NCBI GenBank assembly: GCA_030560485.1
Contig: JAKTTS010000068.1
Location: 1 to 43,531 of the forward strand
DNA: 43,531 bases
Direction: 5' to 3'
DNA from: Ascoidea tarda (nom. inval.)
Taxonomy: Eukaryota; Ascomycota; Saccharomycetes; Ascoideales; Ascoideaceae
This document shows, in pieces, positions 43,303 through 43,531 of this stretch. Position 1 is the stretch's first letter. Every line of letters begins with the position of its first letter. Below the pieces are notes generated by a model. The model worked only from the letters and a program-made list of their open reading frames with translations. It had not been told where the DNA came from and did not search any database. The position numbers and the translations under genes were made by a program.

Positions 43303-43392
43303 TTAATTATTATTGATTTCATAAACATATTGACCAAGTTTCATTTGCTCAATATGGTTATATAACTGAGTTGCAGTTTGATTCAAAGATAG
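43303..43392 (-). other. In-frame continuation of PTH1 after TAG
   Basis: 29 further codons, LSLNQTATQLYNHIEQMKLG and nine more, before TAA at 43305-43303. The stretch fits the amphipathic last helix of Pth1. The stop context is TAG CTA. Confidence 0.6.
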
Positions 43393-43531
43393 CTATTCAT
43401 TATTATTGAAATTGGAAAGAACATAGTCGCTTACCACATTTGGGTCTCTTGAGTCAGGTCTACCAATACCTATACTAACAGTGATGAAATTAGCACCAAT
43501 ATTGGAGGATTGGATTGATTTTAAGCCGTTG
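43393..43531 (-). CDS. PTH1: Peptidyl-tRNA hydrolase Pth1, C-terminal part
   Basis: The frame enters from the right window edge. NGLKSI (of the family HNGLKS), ITVSIGIGRPDSRDP and VVSDYVLSNF are Pth1 hallmarks; the enzyme frees peptides from stalled peptidyl-tRNA, in yeast mainly in mitochondria. The frame meets TAG at 43395-43393 right after FNNNE. In known Pth enzymes this point is the start of the last helix, not the end. The same frame continues past the stop with a plausible final helix (see the next entry), so the stop looks premature by about 30 residues. Confidence 0.8.
   Translation of the reverse strand, partial: NGLKSIQSSNIGANFITVSIGIGRPDSRDPNVVSDYVLSNFNNNE

Noticed and set aside
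43344-43351. TTTGCTCA, identical to the Mac1-type element
   Set aside because: It lies in the 3' part of the PTH1 frame, alone and far from any start; chance is likely.

Overview
This is a nuclear stretch of an AT-rich budding-yeast genome (Saccharomycotina). The evidence is yeast-type genes packed on both strands, short introns with GTATGT-type donors and TACTAAC branch points, and long Asn/Ser/Asp-rich tracts. There is no sign of bacterial, viral or transposon DNA. CTG codons fall where the families carry Leu (the Orc1 BAH domain and the Irc21 cytochrome b5 domain), which favours the standard code over CTG-Ser, but few codons are informative. Synteny with Saccharomyces cerevisiae is partly kept. 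SMA2(-), ORC1(+), TEM1(-) and RPS1 appear in the order of YML066C to YML063W, with IMD (YML056C) nearby. LSM8 and MDE1 are convergent neighbours, as YJR022W and YJR024C are. The species cannot be named from this window.

Layout: 1-4.3 kb holds the C-terminus of Bbc1/Mti1, then two reverse-strand four-TM proteins of the Sur7/PalI type (Sma2 and an unidentified one). 4.3-13.6 kb is the conserved block ORC1, TEM1, IRC21, RPS1 (eS1) and a two-exon IMP dehydrogenase. 14-21 kb holds a Rex3-like N-terminal fragment without an exonuclease domain, a two-exon disordered protein with Cdk-type sites, and a 1274-residue REEP/TB2-type membrane protein with a huge disordered tail. 21.5-25.9 kb holds MDE1, LSM8 and a forkhead (FHA + FKH) gene with a 1.1-kb first intron and an in-frame stop between its two domains. 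25.9-30.5 kb is gene-poor, with one ubiquitin-like-domain protein. 30.5-37.1 kb holds RRG7, a three-exon small coiled-coil protein, CUS1 and MRE11. 37.2-43.5 kb holds a divergent pair of Ctr3-type copper transporters, a ketopantoate-reductase-family protein, an unidentified Asn-rich protein and the 3' end of PTH1.

Functional links: the two CTR3-like genes share a promoter with three Mac1-type copper elements. MDE1 (methionine salvage) has Cbf1-type and Met31/32-type sites upstream. ORC1, TEM1 and MRE11 belong to replication, mitotic exit and DNA repair, and CUS1 and LSM8 to splicing.

The most notable oddities are in-frame stops inside two otherwise well-conserved genes (the forkhead gene and PTH1), the orphan Rex3 N-terminus, and GC-rich peaks centred on promoters in an AT-rich background. 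Two of those peaks lie where I find no gene.
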